NCBI GenBank assembly: GCA_900757205.1
Contig: CAAENA010000057.1
Span: 1 to 37,199, forward strand
DNA length: 37,199 bases
Direction of reading: 5' to 3'
DNA from: an uncultured Collinsella sp.
Lineage (GTDB): Bacteria > Actinomycetota > Coriobacteriia > Coriobacteriales > Coriobacteriaceae
Positions 7,402-14,205 of the stretch are shown here, piece by piece. The position numbers and the translations under genes are program-made. The first letter of the stretch is position 1; each line of letters opens with the position of its first letter. Under the pieces are notes generated by a model. It was not told the origin of the DNA. It saw only the letters and a list, made by a program, of their open reading frames with translations, and made no database searches.

Positions 7402-8061
7402 CTACTCACCGAGCATCTCTTGGAGCTTGGCCGCCACGGCGTGACCCAGGCCCTCGTGGCTTTCGGGCATCATATGCAGATAGTCGATATCGCCCGGCTC
7501 GGCAAAGTCGGCGGCATTCAAAAAGTCGCAGCCAAACTGCTCAGCCACATGTGCGTAGTACTCACCAAAATGCTCCGAGGCCTCGACGGAACGCTCGTCA
7601 AAATCGGTCATATATACATCGGCGATTTGCGGCTTGATCTTGATAGGTGCCATCAGCAGAATACGTGGGCAGGGTGCGGCATTGGTCCAGGGAAATGCAC
7701 GCACCGCGCGAATCAGCGCCATGGCGCCACGGGCGATATCGGAAGCTATCACGTTAAAGACCGTCTTACAGTCGTTGGTGCCCAGCATGATCACAATGGC
7801 GTCCAGCGGCTTATGGGCCTCGAGCAGCATCGGAAGTGCGCGGATGCCGTTAAGATTGGTGTCCAGATGGCACATGTCGTCGCGTACCGTCGTGCGGCCG
7901 TTGAGGCCTTCTTCAATTACATGCCAGCCCTCGCCTAAGTCACGTTGGGCCACGCCACACCAGCGCACATCCCGCGCATAGCGCACCGCGGTGCCGTCGC
8001 GCATGCCCGCCGGATCGTAACCATAGGTGTTGCTGTCGCCAAAGCATAGAACGTTTTTCAT
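7402..8061 (-). CDS. SGNH/GDSL-family esterase
   Basis: The 219-residue product starts MKNVLCFGDSNTYGYDP, which is block I of the SGNH hydrolases with the nucleophile Ser10 in GDSN. Block II Gly lies in the NGRTT region, block III is MLGTND near residue 93-98, and the C-terminal block V Asp/His pair is seen in DYLHMMPESHEGLGH. Length and motifs match the small cytosolic arylesterase/acyl-ester hydrolase group; there is no signal peptide. The natural substrate cannot be told from sequence. ATG 8061 follows GAGGGGC. It lies 78 nt after the PARG-like gene on the same strand, but a terminator hairpin separates them. Confidence 0.88.
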   Translation of the reverse strand: MKNVLCFGDSNTYGYDPAGMRDGTAVRYARDVRWCGVAQRDLGEGWHVIEEGLNGRTTVRDDMCHLDTNLNGIRALPMLLEAHKPLDAIVIMLGTNDCKTVFNVIASDIARGAMALIRAVRAFPWTNAAPCPRILLMAPIKIKPQIADVYMTDFDERSVEASEHFGEYYAHVAEQFGCDFLNAADFAEPGDIDYLHMMPESHEGLGHAVAAKLQEMLGE

Positions 8062-8080
8062 CGTAAGCCCCTCGCTCAGT

Positions 8081-8114
8081 AAAAAGCCGACGGAAGCAGC
8101 CTCTCCCGTCGGCT
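8081..8114 (-). terminator. Rho-independent terminator after the PARG-like gene
   Basis: On the minus strand AGCCGACGG (complement of 8106-8114) pairs perfectly with CCGTCGGCT (complement of 8085-8093) and is followed by a run of T. Confidence 0.8.
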
Positions 8115-8139
8115 CGACCTATCTATCAGCACGTACCGA

Positions 8140-9243
8140 TTACAGATACTTGCGCCAATCGTCCTCGTCCTCATCATCCTCGGTAGCAGCCTGGGTCTGC
8201 TCGGCGGCGCGAGCTGCCGCAGCGCGAGCGGCAACCTGGGCATAGGACTCCTCATTGCGCTCGGGGAAGTTTGCCAGCACGTGCTCGAACTTGGCAAAAT
8301 CCTCATCCCAGCGCGTAGAAGGCACGGCAAAGAAGACTTGCTTGACCTTAAAGTCGCCCGACGCGAGCTCCTTGCGGAAGAGCTCGGCCACGGCCTCTGC
8401 GTCAAAGCCGTTGTTGTCGCAGCCCCAAGCGCCCAGCACGAGCTTCTCGCGACCTAGCTCGTCGCAGATGGCAAGCACAAAGCGAATGCGGTCGCGCAGG
8501 GCATCCAGCAGAGCATCGTCGCTCACGCGATACTCCTGGCGGGCGCGCTTAACGTTGGGCGCGGCGGCCACGATCACGTCGGCGTATGCATGCACGTGGT
8601 TGCGGTCGAAGCGCACCGCAGGCACCACCAGCGCACGGTTTCGGTAAAGCTCGCAGTTGATGTTGCGGCGACGGTTCTCGCCGTACCATTTGCGCTGCTT
8701 ATCGAGAACGTTGTACAGATACGAATCGGCGCACAGCGTGGCCTCCTGGCCCAGATAACCCTGAATATAGCCACCGCCCGGATTGGTGAACGAGGCAAAG
8801 GCGAGCACGGCCATGTCGCAGAACTGCGCATAGCCACGACCGTTGTCCAGGATGGCCTGCGTGGCGGAGGCATCGAGCACGGTGACCTCGGGCAGAACCG
8901 GAGCGGGCTCCTCTGCAGGCGCGGACACAGCTTCAGCGATTTCCTCGACGGGCTCGAGCGCTGCCTCGACCTCGGCAGCCTCCGCGCCCTCGACGTCCTC
9001 GGCAACCTGTTCTTCGGCGGCCACAGCACTCTGAACCTTGGCCTTCATCGCCGCGACAAAGCCGGCAGGCATACCGTCAAACTCTCGAACACCGGCAAGC
9101 GAACGCTCGATATCCTTGGCGCACGCTTCGGACACAGTTGCCACGTGACGCTCGGCGGCCTTGGCACGGGCCTCGCGCTTGGGATTGGGCTGACCCGCTC
9201 GGTTGGACCTGCGGTTACGGTTCCTGTTGTCAACGTCTGCCAT
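8140..9243 (-). CDS. TIGR02452-family (microbial PARG-like) protein
   Basis: The 367-residue protein has a basic start (residues 1-30, RNRNRRSNR), a variable Ala/Glu-rich stretch to about residue 120, and a C-terminal macro-like domain of the TIGR02452 / microbial poly(ADP-ribose) glycohydrolase type. Seen are DMAVLAFASFTNPGGGYIQG (GGG at 156-158), QEA at 166-168, SYLYN, and LVLGAWGCDNNGFD near residue 280-293. Known bacterial PARGs carry GGG-X6-8-QEE, in which the second Glu is the catalytic acid; here that position is Ala168. The protein may therefore bind ADP-ribose without hydrolysing it, or use another residue. It ends in an acidic tail, EDDEDEDDWRKYL. ATG 9243 follows AAAGGTGG. No toxin or ADP-ribosyltransferase gene is next to it. 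Confidence 0.85.
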   Translation of the reverse strand: MADVDNRNRNRRSNRAGQPNPKREARAKAAERHVATVSEACAKDIERSLAGVREFDGMPAGFVAAMKAKVQSAVAAEEQVAEDVEGAEAAEVEAALEPVEEIAEAVSAPAEEPAPVLPEVTVLDASATQAILDNGRGYAQFCDMAVLAFASFTNPGGGYIQGYLGQEATLCADSYLYNVLDKQRKWYGENRRRNINCELYRNRALVVPAVRFDRNHVHAYADVIVAAAPNVKRARQEYRVSDDALLDALRDRIRFVLAICDELGREKLVLGAWGCDNNGFDAEAVAELFRKELASGDFKVKQVFFAVPSTRWDEDFAKFEHVLANFPERNEESYAQVAARAAAARAAEQTQAATEDDEDEDDWRKYL

Positions 9244-9308
9244 ACGTGGCCACCTTTCCTGTCGCTGCCGCTATCGGCTTTTCCCATCCATGATACCCCG
9301 CCGCGTAC

Positions 9309-9334
9309 AAAAAAGACGGCCCCGAAGGACCGCC
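9309..9334 (-). terminator. Rho-independent terminator of the Bax inhibitor-1 family gene
   Basis: On the minus strand GGCGGTCC-TTCG-GGGCCGTC forms an 8-bp stem (two G-T pairs) with a UUCG tetraloop, followed by six T. It starts 46 nt after the stop codon. Confidence 0.85.
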
Positions 9335-9380
9335 TTTCGCATCGATTTGCACGCACGGCAAGCACCGCCGCAATTCGCCA

Positions 9381-10076
9381 CTAGTCGCGACGGCCAAGGA
9401 TGTTCAGGATGCGCAGGAACACGTTGATAATGTCCACGAACAGATTGGACGCCATGAGCACGGCGTTGGGCAGCGTAGGCGGCACTGTCGTGGCAACATA
9501 GGTGTCGTAGCCAATAAAGCCGGCGAACACCACGATCACGATCAGGTCGGTGATGGTCTGCGAGACGCCCATGAACATCAGCACGATCTCGACCAGGATC
9601 GTGGCAAGCAGAATGCCAAAACCGATGCCGTACACGCGCTGGAAGAACTTGGGGAAGGTCACACCCAGCGCGCCAAAGACAAAGGTGATGGCGGCGGTGG
9701 CGATAAAGGCGGTGTTGATGGTGGGCAGGTCGTAGTTGGCAAGGCCAAACGACGCGGTCAGGCCAAAGGTGCTCGCAAAGATCACGTAACCCGTGAGCGA
9801 CAGGCCCACAGACTGCTTGCCCGCGGCAGCCGACATCATGACAATGCCGACGATGGTCAAAATAAACGAGCCAAAGACCAGCGGCAAAGCGGCGCCGCTC
9901 ATCATCATGCGGGCAAACGACATGGTGCTCGTAAAGTAAGCACCGGCGCCCATGGCGCAAAAGCCCAAAAAGATCAGGGCAGACATGACAAGGTTGTACG
10001 CGCGCGGCGACATCTCCTTGGCGCGGCTTGCGCCGCTCTCGACGGGGCCGTTCTGATAGCCCTGGATATCGTTCAT
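9381..10076 (-). CDS. Bax inhibitor-1/YccA family membrane protein
   Basis: The 231-residue protein has about 25 hydrophilic residues followed by seven membrane helices and ends in FVDIINVFLRILNILGRRD, the typical BI-1 family C-terminus. The conserved GYDTY segment in helix 6 and FLRILNILG match YbhL/YccA-type proteins (Pfam Bax1-I), some of which are pH-sensitive calcium leak channels; YccA in E. coli modulates FtsH. The role here is inferred from family only. ATG 10076 follows GAAAGGACGA. The gene is flanked by terminator-like hairpins on both sides and is probably monocistronic. Confidence 0.9.
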   Translation of the reverse strand: MNDIQGYQNGPVESGASRAKEMSPRAYNLVMSALIFLGFCAMGAGAYFTSTMSFARMMMSGAALPLVFGSFILTIVGIVMMSAAAGKQSVGLSLTGYVIFASTFGLTASFGLANYDLPTINTAFIATAAITFVFGALGVTFPKFFQRVYGIGFGILLATILVEIVLMFMGVSQTITDLIVIVVFAGFIGYDTYVATTVPPTLPNAVLMASNLFVDIINVFLRILNILGRRD

Positions 10077-10090
10077 AGTTTCGTCCTTTC

Positions 10091-10114
10091 AAAAAGCGCC
10101 ACAAATAACGGCGC
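10091..10114 (-). terminator. Terminator-like hairpin in front of the Bax inhibitor-1 family gene
   Basis: On the minus strand GCGCC (10110-10114) pairs with GGCGC (10096-10100) across a 9-nt loop and is followed by TTTTT. It can end the upstream small gene (stop at 10161). A TACAAT -10-like box at 10137-10142 would place this hairpin inside the leader of the Bax gene. Confidence 0.55.
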
Positions 10115-10160
10115 AGTAGCTGACAAGATTCCTGTCATTGTACCCGAACGCCGTGCGTCC

Positions 10161-10499
10161 TTACCTACGGCGCTCGCCCTCAAGCGTACGATCAAACGCC
10201 CAGACCCACCAACGCATCACGTGGGCCTGCGAGCCGTCCGGCCGTCCGCACGCCTGGTCCTCCAGATACAACTCGGTCGCATGCCCGCCAAAACGAACCT
10301 TATAGGTTGCCGTACGAATGCCGTGAACCGTCAGGCCAAAACCGGTGGACGAGACAATCTCGTCAATTGTAAAGCAACGACCGTCGACCCAGCAGACGGT
10401 GACCGGCACGACTTGTCCGCCCGCAAGGATGCGGGCCACGACGTCCACATACTGCTTGTGCACGCGCCGAGTTTTGCCATCTGTCTGTCGATATTCCAT
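10161..10499 (-). CDS. Small conserved-looking protein of unknown function
   Basis: The 112-residue product (MEYRQTDGKTRRVHKQ...) is soluble, with no signal or membrane segment. It has a mostly beta pattern, with VPVTVCWVDGRCFTIDEI, GIRTATYKVRFGGHATELYLED and the aromatic HVMRWWVWAFDR near the end, resembling small DUF6504-like domains, though I cannot confirm this. The frame is open upstream to 10607, but a good promoter lies directly before ATG 10499: TTTACA (10530-10535), an 18-nt spacer and GATAAT (10506-10511), only 6 nt from the start codon. That predicts a leaderless mRNA. It is divergent from the PiT gene. Confidence 0.65.
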   Translation of the reverse strand: MEYRQTDGKTRRVHKQYVDVVARILAGGQVVPVTVCWVDGRCFTIDEIVSSTGFGLTVHGIRTATYKVRFGGHATELYLEDQACGRPDGSQAHVMRWWVWAFDRTLEGERRR

Positions 10500-10505
10500 G
10501 CCCCC

Positions 10506-10535
10506 ATTATCGAACGCATGTTTGTATATTGTAAA
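10506..10535 (-). promoter_or_regulatory. Promoter for a leaderless transcript
   Basis: On the minus strand TTTACA, 18 nt, GATAAT matches the sigma-70 consensus at five of six bases in each box. The start codon at 10499 begins 7 nt after the -10 box, where the first transcribed base is expected. Confidence 0.6.
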
Positions 10536-10686
10536 GCGAACAGACTGTGGTTTTGGAGTGTCGGAGCGAACGCGCGTGTCCGCATGGCGTGATAGCAAAA
10601 AGAACACCCACGGTCAACAGGGCTAATATTCAATTTTAGTGCCAAAAAATTACTTCTCCCATCAGAACTCGGCAAAGAAACCCGCA

Positions 10687-10717
10687 GGAGGTGATACGAT
10701 TTATCATGTTTTTGTAA
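10687..10717 (+). promoter_or_regulatory. Three-codon leader ORF with a perfect ribosome site before the PiT gene
   Basis: AGGAGGTGAT (10687-10696) is a near-full match to the 16S anti-Shine-Dalgarno sequence. Nine bases later comes ATG TTT TTG TAA (10706-10717). The mini-ORF is in frame with the PiT gene, which starts 30 nt after the TAA with a much weaker ribosome site. It may regulate the PiT gene by translation or transcript stability. Confidence 0.5.
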
Positions 10718-10747
10718 CGTGTCTGCAAACTTCGAGAAAGCCCATAT

Positions 10748-11797
10748 ATGGACGTAACGTTCTCAACCTTCCTCGGCCAAATTGTGTCGAACCCAGTCCT
10801 TGCCGTCACCGTGATCCTCGCGCTCGGCGCCATCTTCGTCAATGGATGGGCCGACGCGCCCAACGCCATCGCGACCTGCGTCACTACGCGTTGCATGCCC
10901 GCCCGCGCCGCCATTCTCATGAGCGCCGCATTCAACTTCCTCGGCGTGCTCATCATGACGCACTTTAACGCGAGCGTCGCCAACACCATCTCACATATCG
11001 TCGACTTTGGCGGAAACAGCACCATGGCGCTCGCCTGCCTGTGCGCGGCGCTGTTCTCCATCGTCGTCTACGGCGCCACAGCATCGCGTTTTGGCATCCC
11101 CACCTCGCAAAGCCACAGCCTTATCGCCGGCCTGACCGGTGCCGCTATCGCCCTCGGCGGCACGAGCAGCGTCAACGTCCACGAGTGGATGAAGGTCATC
11201 TACGGCCTGGCGCTCTCCATCGGCCTGGGCTTTGTCATGGGCTGGGTCCTGTGCAAACTCGTCTCGATTCTTTTCGCCGCCGCCAACAGGCGACGTGCCA
11301 ATGTCTTCTTTAAATACGCTCAGATCGCGAGCGCTGCGGCCATGAGCTTTATGCACGGCGCGCAGGATGGACAGAAGTTCATCGGCGTGCTCTTTTTAGG
11401 CGTGGCCTTCGCAAACGGCCAGACCAGCGTCGGCGATGCCGGCATCCCCATCTGGATTATGCTGCTGTGCTCGGCCACCATGGGTATCGGCACCAGCGTG
11501 GGCGGCGAGCGCATCATCAAGTCCGTCGGCCAGAGCATGGTTAAGCTCGAGAAGTATCAGGGCTTCTCCGCCGACCTCGCGGGCGCCGCGAACCTGCTGC
11601 TTGCCACCCTTACCGGCATCCCCGTGTCCTCCACACACATCAAGACCTGCGCCATCATGGGCGTCGGTGCCGTCAAGCGCCTCTCAGCCATCAACTTCGG
11701 CGTCGTCAAAGACATGATGTTCACCTGGTTCTTCACCTTCCCCGCCTGTGGACTCATCAGCTTTGTCATGGCCAAGCTGTTCATGATGTTCCTCTAG
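10748..11797 (+). CDS. PiT family inorganic phosphate permease
   Basis: The 349-residue membrane protein is a low-affinity phosphate transporter of the PiT family (cation-coupled). The two family repeats are present: FVNGWADAPNAIATCVTTR with IPTSQSHSLIAGLTG in the N-terminal half, and MSFMHGAQDGQKFIGV with GIPVSSTHIKT in the C-terminal half. Around ten membrane helices are visible, with a cytoplasmic loop near residues 175-195 (AAANRRRANVFF). Length is at the short end of the family. The start ATG 10748 has a weak GAGAAAG site. It is followed 67 nt later by the DUF47 gene, the usual partner of PiT permeases, so the two form an operon. Confidence 0.93.
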   Translation: MDVTFSTFLGQIVSNPVLAVTVILALGAIFVNGWADAPNAIATCVTTRCMPARAAILMSAAFNFLGVLIMTHFNASVANTISHIVDFGGNSTMALACLCAALFSIVVYGATASRFGIPTSQSHSLIAGLTGAAIALGGTSSVNVHEWMKVIYGLALSIGLGFVMGWVLCKLVSILFAAANRRRANVFFKYAQIASAAAMSFMHGAQDGQKFIGVLFLGVAFANGQTSVGDAGIPIWIMLLCSATMGIGTSVGGERIIKSVGQSMVKLEKYQGFSADLAGAANLLLATLTGIPVSSTHIKTCAIMGVGAVKRLSAINFGVVKDMMFTWFFTFPACGLISFVMAKLFMMFL

Positions 11798-11864
11798 TCA
11801 AACCGAACGTCCATCCGGACCGCAACACTTCGCCCACCCGTCTTCGCCTCGAAAGGACCCACCC

Positions 11865-12488
11865 ATGGCAAAGAAACCCGATTCGTTCTACTTTGACAAC
11901 TACGTCGCCTGCGCCGACCTCTCCGTCCAGGCCGCAGAGCTGCTCACCAAGATTTTTGAGAACTTTGACCCCGCGCAGATCCACGACATGCTCGATAAGA
12001 TGCATGCGATTGAGCATGCGGCAGACAAGAAGCACCACGAGCTCGAAGACGCCTTGCTCACCGCCTTTATCACCCCACTCGAGCGCGAGGATCTGGATCT
12101 GATGAGCTGCTCACTCGACACCGTGCTCGACCGCATCGAGGGTGTCGTGCAGCGCGTCTACTTCACCAACATCCAGAGCATCCATCCCGATGCCATCGTG
12201 ATCGCCCACAAGGTAACCGATGCCTGCCGCGCTATGAAGGACCTGATGGTCGAGCTTCCCAACTACCGCAAGTCCAAAACGCTGCGCGAGCTCGTCATCC
12301 AGATCAACACGATCGAGTCCGAGGCCGACGAGCTCTACATCAACGCCATGCGCAACCTGCACGTTAACGGCAAGGATCCGCTCGAGGTCATCGCTTGGCG
12401 TGACGTGTACGCCTTCCTGGAGTACTGCGCCGACTGCTGCGAGAATGTGGCCGATGTCGTGGATTCGATTGTCATGAAGAACAGTTAA
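11865..12488 (+). CDS. DUF47 (PhoU-like) partner of the PiT permease
   Basis: The 207-residue protein is an all-helical PhoU-like DUF47 protein. It begins MAKKPDSFYFDNYVACADLS and shows the family pattern of helix pairs with acidic metal-site motifs: MHAIEHAADKKHHEL, ITPLEREDL, SLDTVLDRIEGVVQR, INTIESEADELY and WRDVYAFLEYCADCCENVADVVDSIV. Such proteins sit beside PiT genes and are thought to control the permease or phosphate balance. ATG 11865 follows GAAAGGACCC. It ends the two-gene PiT operon and is followed by a large hairpin. Confidence 0.92.
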   Translation: MAKKPDSFYFDNYVACADLSVQAAELLTKIFENFDPAQIHDMLDKMHAIEHAADKKHHELEDALLTAFITPLEREDLDLMSCSLDTVLDRIEGVVQRVYFTNIQSIHPDAIVIAHKVTDACRAMKDLMVELPNYRKSKTLRELVIQINTIESEADELYINAMRNLHVNGKDPLEVIAWRDVYAFLEYCADCCENVADVVDSIVMKNS

Positions 12489-12493
12489 TTGGG

Positions 12494-12601
12494 GGTACGT
12501 GTCCCGGCGGCGAAGGGCCGGCCACGGTTTGCTTTCTCACTCCGGCTGCTTTGCAGAGTCGTTCGAAAGTAAACCGTGGCCGGCCCTTCGCCTTACGTAC
12601 C
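12494..12601. repeat. 108-nt inverted repeat (large hairpin) after the DUF47 gene
   Basis: The arms 12509-12530 and 12571-12592 are perfect 22-bp inverted repeats (starting GGCGAAGGGCCGGCCACGG). The stem extends inward by 6 bp with one wobble (GCTTTC/GAAAGT), and after an internal loop outward by 7 bp (GGTACGT 12494-12500 / ACGTACC 12595-12601). The apex holds a small CTGC-TTT-GCAG hairpin. No T-run follows. It could be a 3' processing or termination structure, or a non-coding mobile palindrome. Confidence 0.8.
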
Positions 12602-12760
12602 ACCATTGGGAACTTTGGCTGATAGATTTAGCGCGATGGGGGGTTTGGCTGAAGGGACCTATGGTACCCGTTCGGACACTTTGGCCCTTGATGAGCGTTT
12701 GGCTGATTGCTGCTTTGGGTACTCTTTGGGTTACTTTTGGTTTGTTTGATTTTTAATTTT
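12602..12760 (+). other. T/G-rich stretch with repeated TTTGG motifs
   Basis: This stretch between the large hairpin and the nitroreductase gene is rich in T and G and poor in C and A on the plus strand. TTTGG occurs at 12614, 12644, 12680, 12698, 12714, 12725 and 12736; three of these extend to TTTGGCTGA. No gene or clear promoter is seen in it. The composition continues into the first ~300 nt of the nitroreductase gene. Confidence 0.5.
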
Positions 12761-12772
12761 AGGAGGGCTTGT

Positions 12773-13303
12773 ATGTCTTATTTGGATCTGGCTCGGTCTC
12801 GGTATTCTTGTCGCGAGTTTGAGAATCGTTCTGTTGAGCAAGCTGTGGTGGATGCCATTGTTGAGGCTGGGCGGATTGCTCCTTCTGCTTGTAATAATCA
12901 TCCAACCCGTGTGATGGTGTTGGATACGCCTGAGCTTCTGGAGAAGGCTGCTGCTTGTCAGCCTCGGTTTGCTCGTGATGGATCTATCTTTGGGGCTCCG
13001 CTTGTCTTCCTTATTTGCAGCGTTACCGATGATGCTTGGGTGCGCCCGTATGATCAGATGAATTCTAGTGAAATCGACACCTCGATCGTGTGTGATCAGA
13101 TGATGATGGAGGCCACCGAGCAGGGCCTGGGAACGTGCTGGGTATGCCATTTTAAGCCTGAGGTGGCACAGGAGCAGTTCAACCTGCCCGAGGGCGTCTA
13201 TCCCTATCACATGCTCGTCTGTGGATATCCTGCCGACCACATCGCCGATCCCGAGCATCGCGAGGCCCGTACCATTCCCCTCTCCGACTTCCTCCTCAAG
13301 TAG
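12773..13303 (+). CDS. Nitroreductase family protein
   Basis: The 176-residue product is a small FMN-dependent nitroreductase-fold oxidoreductase. It starts MSYLDLARSRYSCREFENRSVEQ, the usual FMN phosphate-binding RyScR segment, then AGRIAPSACNNHPTRV, a middle FGAPLVFLIC strand, DTSIVCDQMMMEATEQGLGTCWVC and the C-terminal LVCGYPAD. The physiological electron acceptor is unknown. ATG 12773 has a strong TAGGAGGGCTTGT ribosome site; the frame is open further up to 12707 but without a ribosome site. Codon use is odd: up to about 13075 Ala is nearly always GCT and most codons end in T or G, while after that point GCC and other C-ending codons dominate as in the neighbours. This suggests a mosaic gene. 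Confidence 0.9.
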   Translation: MSYLDLARSRYSCREFENRSVEQAVVDAIVEAGRIAPSACNNHPTRVMVLDTPELLEKAAACQPRFARDGSIFGAPLVFLICSVTDDAWVRPYDQMNSSEIDTSIVCDQMMMEATEQGLGTCWVCHFKPEVAQEQFNLPEGVYPYHMLVCGYPADHIADPEHREARTIPLSDFLLK

Positions 13304-13328
13304 GTTTTGGGACATGCCCTAAAACCTA
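13301..13328 (+). repeat. Palindrome overlapping the nitroreductase stop codon
   Basis: TAGGTTTT (13301-13308) pairs with AAAACCTA (13321-13328) and GGG with CCC, leaving one bulged T and a five-base loop. The stop codon TAG is part of the stem. There is no T-run after it; the true terminator follows at 13351. Confidence 0.45.
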
Positions 13329-13350
13329 TCCTTGACCGCTCACCGTTTCG

Positions 13351-13388
13351 CCGAGTTCTGCGCCACCATGTGCAGGGCTCGGTTTTTT
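13351..13388 (+). terminator. Rho-independent terminator of the nitroreductase gene
   Basis: CCGAG..CTGC pairs with GCAG..CTCGG around a loop and is followed by TTTTTT. Confidence 0.85.
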
Positions 13389-13413
13389 ATGTTACGCACC
13401 CCGGCACAGTCAT

Positions 13414-13440
13414 AAAAAAGGACCCGCAAGCTGCGGGTCC
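13414..13440 (-). terminator. Rho-independent terminator after divIVA
   Basis: On the minus strand GGACCCGCA-GCT-TGCGGGTCC is a perfect 9-bp hairpin followed by a run of T, 30 nt after the divIVA stop. It closes the long minus-strand division cluster. Confidence 0.88.
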
Positions 13441-13469
13441 TTTCTAGGCACTAAATTGTAGGCCGAATG

Positions 13470-14144
13470 TTAGTCCAGGTCATCGGCAGCGAAGTTGTCG
13501 ATCGGGGCGAAGGGATCGGCCACGGGGACAACCGGGTCAGCGACGGGCAGCGGCTCGGCGGGAACAGTCACCGCAGGAGAAGCGGCGGAACCGACCGGCG
13601 TGGAGGCCATGAGGTCGGCCGGGAAGGAGTTCTGGGCATCGTCCATGAAGTGCTGGATGAGCTTGAGATACTCGGCCTTGAACTCCTCACGAGAAGCCTT
13701 GAGACGATCGATCTCCTCGAGCTCGGCCTGCTTTTCGGTCAGAGCCTGGCGGATAACCTCGCGGGCCTTGGCGTCAGCCTCGTTGCGAATACGCTCAGCA
13801 TTCTCATTGGCATCGTTGACGATGGTCTCAGCGGTCTGCTGGGCAGCGATCAGGGCAGCGGAAATCTGACGCTCCTGAGCGGAGAAGTCAGGGGCGGGAG
13901 CAGCCACGGGGGCGGCAGGAACGGCCTGGGCGGGGGCATCCTGAGCCTGGGCAAGCTGAGCCTGCGCATCGGCAAGCTGCTGCTCGGTAGCAGTCAGACG
14001 ACCCTTAAGGTCGACGATCTTAGCGAGCATAGCGTCAACCTCGGAGGACAGCGTCTCCAAGAAGACGTCGACCTCGGCAGGATCGTAGCCACGCTTGGCC
14101 TCAGAGAAAGTCTGAGCCTGGATGTCTGCAGGGGTAATAGCCAT
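13470..14144 (-). CDS. divIVA: DivIVA domain protein
   Basis: The 224-residue protein starts with the DivIVA membrane-binding domain (ADIQAQTFSEAKRGYDPAEVDVFLETL), followed by a first coiled coil (about residues 35-70), an Ala/Pro linker (70-90), a second coiled coil (90-165) and a disordered Pro/Val/Asp-rich tail ending NFAADDLD. DivIVA marks curved membrane at poles and septa; in actinobacteria it directs polar growth or division site selection. ATG 14144 follows AAAAAGGAGAC. It is the last gene of the ylm block (ylmE-sepF-yggT-divIVA); the S4-domain gene ylmH that often lies before divIVA is absent. Confidence 0.93.
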   Translation of the reverse strand: MAITPADIQAQTFSEAKRGYDPAEVDVFLETLSSEVDAMLAKIVDLKGRLTATEQQLADAQAQLAQAQDAPAQAVPAAPVAAPAPDFSAQERQISAALIAAQQTAETIVNDANENAERIRNEADAKAREVIRQALTEKQAELEEIDRLKASREEFKAEYLKLIQHFMDDAQNSFPADLMASTPVGSAASPAVTVPAEPLPVADPVVPVADPFAPIDNFAADDLD

Positions 14145-14205
14145 AACAAGTCTCCTTTTTCATCGCCTCGGCGCTACACGCCCGACGTAAGTTACTAAGT
14201 CAGTT

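Noticed and set aside
12499..12756. 85-codon Trp-rich open frame after the DUF47 gene
   Set aside because: It starts inside the large hairpin, has no ribosome site, and its Trp residues only reflect the TTTGG repeats.
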